Program-made: the position numbers and the translations under genes
The notes under the pieces: generated by a model
What the model saw: the letters and a program-made list of their open reading frames with translations, nothing else
Told to the model about the DNA's origin: nothing
The model's database searches: none
Part shown: piece after piece, positions 1-9,303 of the stretch
Numbering within the stretch: position 1 is the stretch's first letter
How the letters are laid out: every line of letters starts with the position of its first letter
From: Bromus sterilis
Lineage: Eukaryota; Streptophyta; Magnoliopsida; Poales; Poaceae
Direction: 5' to 3'
NCBI GenBank assembly: GCA_950022295.1
Contig: OX465595.1
Coordinates: 278,329,770 to 278,393,769, forward strand
DNA: 64,000 nt

Positions 1-174
1 GAAAACCTGAAATACAAAAACAACAGAAAAAAGAAACTGGCAACTTGGTGCACTGAGTTAATAGGTTAGTCCAAATAGGTTCAAAAGTGTATGAAAGTTC
101 AAGCAAATCATGGGAAAGTCACACAAAACATGCATGGAGCAAGCAGAAATTATAGATACGTTTGGGACGTATCA
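1..174 (-). repeat. End of an Athila-like LTR (cut by window edge)
   Basis: This is the outer end of an LTR whose rest lies left of the window. Read on the minus strand it starts TGATACGTCCC, the usual start of Triticeae Athila-like LTRs. The same 170 bp recur almost unchanged at about 5885-6062, which is the other LTR of the same element. The next bases (acatccccaag on the plus strand) are the polypurine-tract side of the internal region. It is the 3' LTR of a minus-strand element. Confidence 0.85.
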
Positions 175-1034
175 ACATCCCCAAGATTAATTCCTGCTCG
201 TCCTCGAGTAGGTAAATGATAACAAGCATAATTTCTGTGGTGACATGCCACACAACCAAATAAGGACTTTTAAGTAAAGCAATCAAAGCATGCAATTCAA
301 TTCAAGTCTTAACAAGCAAAAGTCTATATTAGCATTGACACAAGCAACAAAAGAACAAAGGGTGCAAGAGCTCTCGCTTTCCATGACTCGAATGTCTCCA
401 AATGGTGTTTGCGTGCAAGCAAGGGACTGGGAAGAAAGAGAAAAAAAGGTTGTTGAGAGCAACTATCTACTAAAGTTTCACACTTTGTCTCCTTTGTATT
501 CTTATCTGGACTCGTCCCCAGACCACTAGCCAGGTACAAGTCAAACTGATCCATTCCCTTTCGATATTTTGAGCACTCATGCAATGGATGAGAGTGAGCA
601 AGAAAGTTGACACCTAAAAGGCGAAACAGAAAGAAGGTGGAGGAGGAAGACAAAAAGGTGTGAAAGGCTCATATCAATGAGGACAATCATAGGCGAGAGA
701 AGGCCATATGATAGATATGATGTGAGGAGTAGGGATTGCCATACAACGGATGCACATGTGAGCTAAAAGCTCTCCAAGGGAACTAGTGGGGGTGCATCTA
801 ACTTGCTTGCTCAAGAAGACCTAGAGCTTGTTTGAGGAGGCTCATCATTGGAATATACAAGCCAAGTTCTATAGTGTGAAAGGTCCCCACATAGCTATAT
901 GCATGATGATGATCTCTATGGAGTACAAGGGATAGTAGATGAAGTACTAGTGTGGATCTCTCAAAAGGAATAGTAGTATGCCCCCTTCTCTCTTTTTTTT
1001 TGTGGCCTCAATGGCTCTTTCTATTTAACTCTCA

Positions 1035-1106
1035 TTTGTCCTCTTTGGGATCTTTTGATTTTGTCCTCTTTGGGATCTCTTGATTTTGTCCTCTTTGGGA
1101 TCTTTT
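1035..1106. repeat. 25 bp tandem repeat, three copies
   Basis: The core tttgtcctctttgggatct starts at 1035, 1060 and 1085, giving a 25 bp period with very few differences. It lies in the non-coding half of the Athila-like internal region. No function is visible. Confidence 0.85.
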
Positions 1107-2352
1107 CCTCACTTTAGGGGCAATACTCTATATTTTACAAGAAAATAGGAGATCTTTCACACTTTACAAAGGTACTCACATAAAGAAAATGTAACTATCA
1201 TGATGCAAATGTATGCCTCTGCCAGGGTAGCAGGATATGCAATGATACTAGCGCGTCATGTAGCAATGATTAGGGCAAGGCCCAACTAGCATGCGGCTCA
1301 TCGATCAATCAAGTAGCATGTATGACATGAAGATCAAGTCATGAGAAGGTGGATGTTGAATGGAAATGTATCTCAGAAAGGCTATGGAAATGCCTTGTAG
1401 GTAGGTATGGTGGCTGTTTTGAGGAAAGATATAAGGAGGCTTATGATGACAGAGCGTATCATGCCAAGGGTTTGGATGCACCGGCGAAGTATGCACAAAA
1501 TCTTGAGGTGAGAAAGGGCAATGCACGGTACCGAAGAGGCTAGAAAAAGTATAGGTGGGTGGAAGTGTAAACTTTCGAATACTCACATTAGTCCGAAGAA
1601 CTCATGCACTTATTATTGGTAACTCTCAATCTAATCAGGCGGTTCACAAAGAGACAGGTACCCCGAGGAGGAGTGTATGGGGGTTTGGTTATCCTTGCGC
1701 ATCCTCGACTCATGGTACGTGAGTGTACTCTAATATTCGAACCCTCCAGAGGTTAGTGATCCATCTAGTAGCTAGAGTTCTCAACAGGGGTTTTTTGGTT
1801 TTCGAAAAACACACGGATTGCCCAAAATATGACATCTATCACTAATAGTCAAGAGCTCTTGACACCATAAGTTCAAACATTACTCTAGTCAATACCGCAA
1901 AACTATTGCAAGTTACTACTACAAAGAGAACAACAACTTTAACTACCTACTTTCAGTCAAGACACAGAACTCAGTGCAACAGGAAAACTCTCTAACAAGA
2001 TAAAACATGCAACCTATAGAAAGTTCAACCTAAGACAAAAGAAAATCTCTAGAAAAACTAAAGCACTACAACTAAACAGAACAACAACTTGGAAAAGAAA
2101 AAGAACAGCTCACAGCTAAAAGAATAAGCATGCAAATCCTATGAGGAGTTCTAGTTCAAGCGGAGCGTGAATCTCTCCCACACAAAAGAGTAAGTTGGGG
2201 TCTAACTTGTTACTACAGCAAAGAAATCAAAACAAACCTAGAAAGTGAAGAGCGAGACGCTCCAAGCAAAGCACATAACGTATGAAGTGATAAAAATATA
2301 GTGCAACGAGGGACAAACTGATGATTGTTGATGAAGAAGGGAATGCATCGGG

Positions 2353-2447
2353 GGCACCCCCAAGCTTAGACGCTTTAGTCTTCTTGAATATTTATTGGGG
2401 GTGCACATGGGCATCCCCAAGCTTGAGCGTTTGACACTCTTGAATCT
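2353..2447. repeat. Degenerate dimeric repeat, about 57 bp period
   Basis: Two related units, 2353-2390 and 2410-2447, share the pattern ggca-ccccaagctt-gcgttt--ct-cttgaat. They lie in the non-coding part of the Athila-like internal region. Triticeae Athila elements often carry such repeats between the coding part and the polypurine tract; that comparison is from memory. Confidence 0.6.
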
Positions 2448-3021
2448 TCTTTCATCACCTTCCATCACGCACTTGAAAACTCCCTTCATACATAACTCAT
2501 TGTAGGCTGATTAGAGAGGTTAGTACCCTAATAAAATAATTTTCCTCTACTACAAATAAAGATTTCCAGGAAGAGCTACTGTTTCTCTTGTCTTCCCAAA
2601 AAAGTTTTCAAAGAAAAAGCAAGCTTAAGGATTGCAAAACTGCAAAAAGAAAAACCGGGGCAGAAGCTGAGAAAAACAGAACAATAGAGAAAGGAGAGGT
2701 TTTTCGAGGTACTTCTGCAACTCAAATCAAAAAACTTTGAACAGACGCCTGAAAGGTAATTTTATGGAGCATGCTTTCAAAAAAATTCAGATAAAAAAGA
2801 AGATCTGGTGATTTATTGAGAATTTTTCCGTCAAGCAGACAGAATCTGTTTCTGGACAGCAAGCACCAACTTTTGACCTTTCTTGCAATCTGAGGCTAAA
2901 CTTCGCACAAAGCTTCAAAAGTAAAGATACAATCATCAAGACCACTAAAACCAGAAGAAAAACAAAAACAAAAACCAAAATTCGTTGCGGGCTGCCTCCC
3001 GAAAGCGCTTCTTTAAAGCCA

Positions 3022-4041
3022 TTAGCTAGGCTTAAAGATTATAGAAGATGCTCTCACAAGATTAGGAATTTCGAAGCAAAATAGAGCATCAAGAAGAAAA
3101 TATGAAACACATTTAAGCCTAACCCACTTCCTATGCATAGGAATCTCATAATAAAATAAATCAAAGAAGCACAAAGTGACATGCATAGGAAGGTGGAACA
3201 AGAACAACTTCGAAAGTTTCAGTTTAGAGAGAGTTGTTTTTGTCACATGGAAGTTTCTATAACCAAACTTTCCTCTCTCAAAGTAATTTTCAGTAGTATC
3301 ATGAACAACATCAAGAATAGAACTATCATATAAATCATATTGTTCATGACCTACAAGCCCACGTGTATTGTTTTCAGCACGGTTTTTGGGATGAGAAGAT
3401 AAATGCAACCCATCACATTGAGCTTTGATAAGAGGAAAATTCTCCAGAGTTGGAGATTTTAAAAGGATAATAGGACACTCAAGTGTGGGTGCGATAGCAA
3501 AAATTTCATGCTTAACATGAGGAACTATAGTAAGTTCATCTCCGTAAGCATCATCCATAGTGGCATCACGGCCATAAGCATAGAAGGCATCAACTTCATC
3601 AAAAAGGGATATCTCAAAAGAATCTATAGGATCATAATACTCATATAAGGTAAGATTCAAAGAGTTACTCTAATTAGAAGGTAGACATGGATGGCTCCAT
3701 TCTTCCACCTTTTTTTCGTCACTCTCCTCCTCTTATTCATCCAAGGAGCTTTCAGGTTCATAAATTTCTTCTTCCATAGAGTCCTGCAAATCATTAGTCT
3801 CTTCCTTTGGGGGAGAGATTCTCTCAAGATGATCAGTAATGTAATAATTTGCATCGTAATTTTCCAAACAATAGTTAAGTATAGCAATACTCTCAGATTT
3901 GTAAGGGGCATCATCAATATTTTTAAGAAGAGAAGTAATTTCATAGGCACCCTTATAAGCAACAATTTCTTCTATTTCCTCCGCATCATAAAAATCATAG
4001 TTTCTCTTAGCATAAAAAGCTAAGGTTTCATCATCATTGTA
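3022..4041 (-). pseudogene. Broken acidic ORF of the non-autonomous Athila-like element
   Basis: One minus-strand frame stays open from 4041 to 3022 apart from two in-frame stops near 3720 and 3670. The last 212 codons (3660-3022) form an uninterrupted frame. The product is acidic and rich in Asp, Glu and Tyr. Recognisable pieces include YDFYDAEEIEEIVAY, ILNYCLENYDANYYITDHLE and YYDPIDSFEISLFDE. I recall very similar predicted proteins across Triticeae Athila-like elements, but know of no function and see no catalytic motif, zinc knuckle, signal peptide or membrane segment. It might be a structural Gag-like protein. The two stops make this copy a likely pseudogene. No convincing start codon is visible, because the frame is preceded directly by a stop at 4042-4044. 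Confidence 0.6.
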
Positions 4042-4407
4042 CTAGCATTGCAAAGAAAGGTGTTTGTGCCTCATAAAGTAACAAGATTCATCCCTGCAGA
4101 AAGATATATTATATATTGAGCACAAGTTTCTAGCATACTCATACAACTGATGTATTTGTTTCCATAAGTGTATCCCCTTTTGAGACAAGCGGTGTTCCTT
4201 GTACCACTTTTGTTGATCCTCGGTGAATCCCCCATGCCAATAAGATCTAGTTTCAAAGAAGTCAGATATTGATTGGCTAGTAAGGAACTAGACATACTAT
4301 ATTTTTTTTGATAAGGGACACAAAAGTAAAAACTGAAAGGTAAGCTAACAAGACTAAAAATCAAATGTAAAAGATAGTGTGCAACTCCCCTATCTTGTAG
4401 ACTTGAG

Positions 4408-4425
4408 TCCCCGGCAACGGCGCCA
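4408..4425 (-). other. Primer-binding site, Athila type
   Basis: On the minus strand this reads TGGCGCCGTTGCCGGGGA, the usual Athila primer-binding site (tRNA-Asp type). It lies 10 bp inside the 5' LTR that begins at 4436 on the plus strand. It fixes the element's orientation as minus. Confidence 0.85.
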
Positions 4426-4435
4426 GAAATTTTCT

Positions 4436-6062
4436 TGATGGCTTCTCGCCCCTCGTTGGTTACCCCAAGTGGAAGGTTTGAGATGCAGTGCAGCAGCAAG
4501 TTTCCCTCGGTGAAGATACCAAGGTTATCGAACCAGTAGGACTCAGGAGATACAAGTAGGTGGCAACGTCGCCAGAAATTGCTTCCTCACTAGGGTGTTG
4601 TCGTGGACCTGCACACAGCAACAAATAACTTTGCTCCCAACGAGTACAGAGGAGTTGTCAATTCCTCTGGCCTTGTCGTTTACAAAGGATCAACGCAAGA
4701 GATAAAAGGTGCAAAGGAAAGTAAAAGCTGAAAGTAAATTGAGGGTGTGAACAATAATGTGAAGATGGACCGGGGTCCCGTGATTTTCACTAGTGATGTC
4801 TCTCTCCCAAAAGACGATAAAAGTGCTAGAGAGGTAAACAAATCATAGTTGGGCAATTGACAGGATTATGAAGGCACCGCAATGCTAACTATGCTGCAAA
4901 GAAAGGTAGGGCTCAAAAGCAATGGGCAGTACGCCAAGGTAAGTAGACCGAAATCCATCTGCATCTACGACAAATCATCCACCTTGAGATATCTATCCAG
5001 AACATCTTGCTGGTATTAAGTTGCAAAACCCACCCAAAGTGTAAACTCAAAGCAACAGACAACTGCATTAAAAGAACTTTGCGCAAAGTAAACAATCCTT
5101 GCACCCGCAGGTACAAGCACCGTTGTTTTATCCCTAGTGGCAACAACACATCCCCTAGTCTCATGTTTCTGTCACTCAAGCTAGACATCAAGGGGCTGAA
5201 CCCACAATCGAGCATAACGCTCTCTCTTGGAGTTGCAAATAAAATACTTGGCCAAAGCAAATACCGCAACGGAGAACATGCAAGAATTTACTCAAGAACA
5301 AAATATAAAAGAGAAGAACCAAATATATTACTCATCACCATCTAAACATAGTCTCATAATCCATCAGATCCCAACAAAATCAGCATAGAAACAACAGAAA
5401 TTACATAGATGCCTCGATAATGTGAGGCAGCTCACGAGGACTCAAAAGTGGAAGCACAAAAGGGGGAGAGATTCATCACATAGCTACTGGTCACGGACCC
5501 ATGGTCCAAGGGGGACTACTCACGGCACATCCAGGAGGCGTCCATGGCTATGCAAATGTCCTCCTCCCGGCAGGGTGCCGGCGCAGCTTCTCCAGGCAGC
5601 CCCGATCTTGAAACGGCAGCGGCGGCGGTACAGAAGGGAGTCCGCGAGAAAGAGATCGATATTAGGGGTTTCCACCCCGAGGCGTAAATATAGACGAAGG
5701 GGGGGATCGAGGGGACCCATGAGGCAGTCATGAGGGTCCCTGGCGGTGCCCAGGGTGGGGCCGCGCCACCTGCCCTCCTGGCTGCCTGGTGGTGGCCCCC
5801 CTTCCCTCTCTTGGTGATTCCGGAAGCTTCTGTTGCACTGATTTTTTATATATTTTTCCCGGAATTTTTGGAGCACTGTTAATGGCCGGAAAACCTGAAA
5901 TACAAAAACAGCAGAAAAAAGAAACTAGCAACTGGGTGCACTGAGTTAATAGGTTAGTCCAAATAGGTTCAAAAGTGAATGAAAGTTCAAGCAAATCATG
6001 GGAAAGTCACACAAAACATGCATGGAGCAAGCAGAAATTATAGATGCGTTTGGGACGTATAA
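4436..6062 (-). repeat. 5' LTR of the Athila-like element
   Basis: On the plus strand the LTR runs from TGATGG at 4436 to GACGTATAA at 6062. Compared with the other end copy (GACGTATCA at 174) the terminal C has become A, so the canonical TG of the minus-strand LTR start is now TT. Length is 1627 bp. A related LTR lies at 62462-63886. The next bases, ctaac (6063-6067), would be the target duplication, but the matching copy lies outside the window. The insertion target is the Tat-type gag sequence at 6063 onward. Confidence 0.85.
5685..5693 (-). promoter_or_regulatory. Likely TATA box of the Athila-like LTR
   Basis: The minus strand reads CTATATTTA followed by a GC-rich segment. The related LTR at 62462-63886 keeps the same box in the same context (CCTATATTTA at 63511-63520, then a CTCGG motif), which supports it as the LTR promoter. 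Confidence 0.5.
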
Positions 6063-6171
6063 CTAACTACGCGGAATCATCGGCCACAAAGGCCAATGAT
6101 CGAAAGAAAAACTTCTCACCATGGACGAGATCGGGGACGCGGATCGACGAAGAAGACGAAGAGAAAACCAT
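6063..6171 (-). pseudogene. Tat-type gag, N-terminal fragment
   Basis: A minus-strand frame from ATG at 6171 begins MVFSSSSSSIRVPDLVHGE and continues FFFRSLAFVADDSA before a stop at 6065-6067. It matches the start of the second Tat gag (from 48820: MVSSSSSASTRGPELFHNE, then FFFGSLAFVVDDSAWLA). The Athila-like insertion cuts it after about 35 codons. Its presence left of an LTR shows that a second Tat copy once continued to the left. Confidence 0.75.
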
Positions 6172-6195
6172 CTCTGTGATTGTTGATCAACTAAG

Positions 6196-6212
6196 CCCCA
6201 CGCTTGGCGCCA
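6196..6212 (-). other. Primer-binding region of the Tat-type LTR
   Basis: The minus strand reads TGGCGCCAAGCGTGGGG two bases after the LTR end. The equivalent site of the second copy (about 48846-48862) keeps TGGCGCC and GGGG but differs between. The tRNA is not certain. Confidence 0.55.
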
Positions 6213-6425
6213 ACTGTCGTGGATATAATCCTGACAATAGATATAGGGGTGTGATTGGAGCTATATGAATTTGTACGCAGAGAGGTTGACGAAAAGATAA
6301 TTATACAGGTTAGGACTCTCCTTGGAGATAAAAACCTTAGTCCTGTGCCAAGGCTGACTGCGGTGTTCTTTCTCAGAGTTTTCGGTTTGATGTGGGCGTA
6401 ACCCTCCCCAGGCCGAGGATGGAGG

Positions 6426-6434
6426 CTTATATAG
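6426..6434 (-). promoter_or_regulatory. Likely TATA box of the Tat-type LTR
   Basis: The minus strand reads CTATATAAG in the context GCGCACT...GCCTCC, a typical plant core promoter. It lies about 470 bp into the LTR when read on the minus strand, leaving about 200 bp of transcribed LTR. Assigned by motif only. Confidence 0.5.
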
Positions 6435-6617
6435 AGTGCGCCTCCGCCCCTTCATTACCCTGGTAAATGGGTCATAATTATAGGCATAAACGCATATACT
6501 TATTATAAGAAAATGACTACCCACTACTGCTAATTAAGCAGGAGTAATGCCTCTGGCTTCAATGCTCCGCGCCCATTGCTCTTCCTTCCTTCTTCCTAGT
6601 AGTGAACAGCTCGTCGG

Positions 6618-6755
6618 TTCCCTCTTCCGAGTAGTGGCTTACTCGGAGCCAATCCGCTTTCCGAGTAACTAATTACTCGAGAACTATTTCCTCTTCCGAA
6701 TAATTGATTACTCGTAGACGATCTCCTCTTCTGAGTAACGGATTACTCGGAGGCG
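6618..6755. repeat. Four degenerate hairpin repeats in the Tat LTR
   Basis: Units at 6618-6650, 6656-6684, 6687-6720 and 6723-6755 share the pattern cctcttcCGAGTA-n-TACTCGgag. The first forms a perfect 7 bp stem (CCGAGTA with TACTCGG). They lie upstream of the TATA-like box on the minus strand, where enhancer-like repeats would be expected; that role is inference. Confidence 0.65.
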
Positions 6756-6901
6756 TCGTGACCTATGCCTCTGTGTTTTGTCAAACTCCTTATGATTCGA
6801 TAATTTTATTTCTTTTCTTAGGTATTCTTGAGAGGTAATGATACTAAGGGTACCCCTTTATTCCTGATGCTTAAGGGTATACCTTTGGTATGACCACGAC
6901 A

Positions 6902-7503
6902 AATTTTCTAAGTATAACTTGGGGGCTGCATAATGATTCCAAAATCAAGTTTCTCGTCTGAAATGCGCACAGCTCGGACGAGACTCTTAGAAAAAATTTC
7001 TAAGTATTTTCTTGAAGTTATCCTTAACTTGGGGGATTCTTAATGATTTCAAAACTAAGTTTCTCGTCCGAGCTGTGCGAGCTCATACGAGAAACTTGGA
7101 TTCGAAACCGTTAAGCAGCCCCCAAGTTATGAATAACTTGAAGAGGATACTTAGAAAATTTTACCAAGAGTCTCGTCCGAGCTTTGCGCAGCTCGGACGT
7201 GAAACTTGATTTTGAAATCATTAAGCATCCCCCAAGTTAGGGATAACTTGAAGAGGATACTTAGAAATTTTTTGCTAAGCGCCTCGTCCGAGTTATGAAT
7301 AACTTAAAGAGGATACTTAGAAAATTTTACTAATAATCTCGTCCGAGCTGTGCGCGGCTCATACGAGAAACTTGATTTTGAAATCATTAAGAAGCCCCCA
7401 GGTTAGGGATAACTTGAAGAGGACACTTAGAAAGAAATCGCTAAGCCCCTCGTCCGAGCTGTGCGCAGCTCGGACGAGAAACTTGATTTTTGAATGAGTA
7501 GAT
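6902..7503. repeat. Array of about 110 bp units with strong hairpins, Tat element
   Basis: Units contain cagcccccaagttagggataacttgaa, agaggatacttagaaa and a GC-rich palindrome. The palindrome occurs at 6953-6982, 7063-7091, 7172-7200, 7338-7367 and 7449-7478, with a truncated one near 7283, giving spacing near 110 bp. The last is perfect: arm CTCGTCCGAGCTG, loop TGCG, then its complement. Units left of about 7075 run opposite to those on the right, so the array is itself a large inverted repeat. Tat/Ogre elements are known for satellite-like tandem repeats on the 3' untranslated side, which fits this position. The array stops where the next element begins at 7504. Confidence 0.8.
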
Positions 7504-9303
7504 TGTGGGCACCCCGGACTATATGTCCGAAGTGGCCAACTATGTATACTGTCATGCTCCCATGATCAGTATCGCATGACACACAACTCGACAATGGATA
7601 TCATAGTCACAATGTTCATACAATACCGAATACAAAGTCATACACCAATAGAGTCTTAGATGGCCTCATCGGGCTCAAATAGCAGCGGAATAAGCAAAAA
7701 ATGATAAGTAGTAGTGGCACAATCCATAAGGCAGTTCAGAGCATAGCACATCCTAATAACCGTCAGTAGTATCATCATAAAATACCTGCTCCTCCAAGCC
7801 TGGCCGGTTGAATAACCAGGGACAAAGCCGTGAGTACATACAAAGTACTCCCAAATCACCTAGACAAAGAAACAAAGTTTGCATACGAAAATAATGGGAT
7901 GGCTATATGGTGGATTTTCTCATAGGGATTTCCTAACTATTCAAATTATTATTAAGTTGGAATTTTTTTAACTTGGCAAGTTTTATTTCCCTCAAATGAA
8001 TTTGGATAAGTCAAGTCCAACCCTTTCCAATGACATCAACATCATCATCGCGAACAATAAACTCGGTACCGGGCTTTCTCATCTATTCCCCACAAAGTGT
8101 GGCCTCACTAGCTGTCCATGACCGTGGACTCTGGCTACTCAAATAGTTTTCACTCTGCAGAGGTTCTACACTTTACCCACCACATTCGATACATCCGCCG
8201 TGTGTCCCCACGGATCGTCATACCTCAGTAGGCGGGTCTCGGATAATCGACCATAGTCTTCCCCTTGCCTACCCTAGTACAGGTGATCTACCCGATGCCC
8301 ACATCCTGAACTGTCCGCTTGCAAGTTCATGCTCCTCTTGGACACATGCCTTCACCATAGTAGAGGTGCGGCAAAGTTCCGAGCCACCGCTGCTTCGGCA
8401 ATGACCTCACCTCTGACGCATTGGTATGCTTACAAGCTTCTATGTATTATGTAGTTAGAGGATCCCCGTACTAAGATATGCAAGCTTCCAACTAGCCCTG
8501 TCCCATACCAGAGTATAGTGGTTGGACTGTAAGTCTAGGTTTTTGCGGCACTTATAGAGAGTCCCTCCAGACTTCGTCCATGTCCGACGATGTTCCACAA
8601 TCCCGGCCATACCACCTTCTTAGGTTTATGCCGTACCACATAGAGTGAAGTATGACTTTCCATAATTATTATGTAATACTAATTACTAGAGCTAAATGAT
8701 GGTATCGACAAAACGTCGGGATCATCGGGGTTCTATTTTGTTCTCCCAAATAGGTAGGTTTATGGGGTGTGTGGATATTTCCTACTATAACTAATATAGT
8801 CCCAACCATATGAACATACTAGCATGATACAATTTACATGATACAAAAGGTAAGTAAAAATGGGCTAAAGCGGAGTTTGAGTTTTGACGGTGGCTTGCCT
8901 TTGTCGGTGATTTTCCTTGGATCGGCTTCTTTGGCGGCTTGGGAGGAGTCTTCACCTACAATGTTAAGCGTCTCGTCTACACGTAGTGAAAAATAGCACA
9001 CAATTACACTCAGGCAATCATACAATTTTCACACAACAAACAACCACTCAAACACATCACTTAGCAAATCAATTATATCACAAGTTGCTAACAAGGATAA
9101 ATTCTTTTATTAATATTTATTTTAACATGGGGTTAAGTCAGTACTTTAACAAGTATAGTAGCAAATTCTATTAGGGTTTTTCTTTCACAAAGAATTTAAT
9201 ACATGATTTAACATTTTAAATGTTTATGACCTCCTAGTAGGATAAATTGGGTATTAGTAGCTGAAACAGTTAACAGGTCTAAAGAATATTTCAACACTCA
9301 AAG
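7504..9303 (-). repeat. Left LTR, part 1 (non-autonomous element)
   Basis: Aligns along its whole length with 41492-43269 of the right LTR, with scattered substitutions and small indels. No gene is present. It contains the inverted repeat GAGTAC...GTACTC at 7832-7850 and the CTACTCAAATAG motif at 8135-8146. It is interrupted at 9303 by the Tekay-type element; caaag (9299-9303) is the left target duplication. Confidence 0.85.
9299..9303. repeat. Target duplication caaag (left copy)
   Basis: caaag here and at 34199-34203 flank the minus-strand Tekay-type element. The empty site in the sister LTR (near 43265) has a single ctcaaagg, which confirms the duplication. Confidence 0.92.

Larger units (their letters stand above)
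175..4435 (-). mobile_element. Internal region of a non-autonomous Athila-like retrotransposon
   Basis: This 4.3 kb stretch lies between two LTRs of the same family and runs on the minus strand, with the polypurine side at 175 and the primer-binding site at 4408-4425. I find no Gag, protease, reverse transcriptase or integrase motif in any frame. The only coding-like part is a broken acidic reading frame at 3022-4041. The rest (175-3020) is A-rich and holds short tandem repeats but no supportable gene; the small frames there share no recognisable motif. The element therefore looks non-autonomous and would need proteins from a related Athila element. The family name within Triticeae (Sabrina- or WHAM-like) is a guess. 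Confidence 0.75.
6215..6901 (-). repeat. Complete LTR of the Tat-type element
   Basis: This 687 bp LTR has 8 bp inverted ends, TGTCGTGG at 6215 and CCACGACA at 6901. The same ends and flanking LTR sequence recur at 48865-48885 and 51524-51642. It carries a TATA-like box and four degenerate hairpin repeats. On its left is the primer-binding side of the element and on its right a repeat array that I take to be the polypurine side, so this LTR appears shared by two tandem copies. Confidence 0.8.

Noticed and set aside
324..653. 109-codon frame in the Athila-like internal region
   Set aside because: No recognisable motif, hydrophobic and repetitive, overlapping another frame on the other strand; the region is non-coding in related elements as far as I recall.
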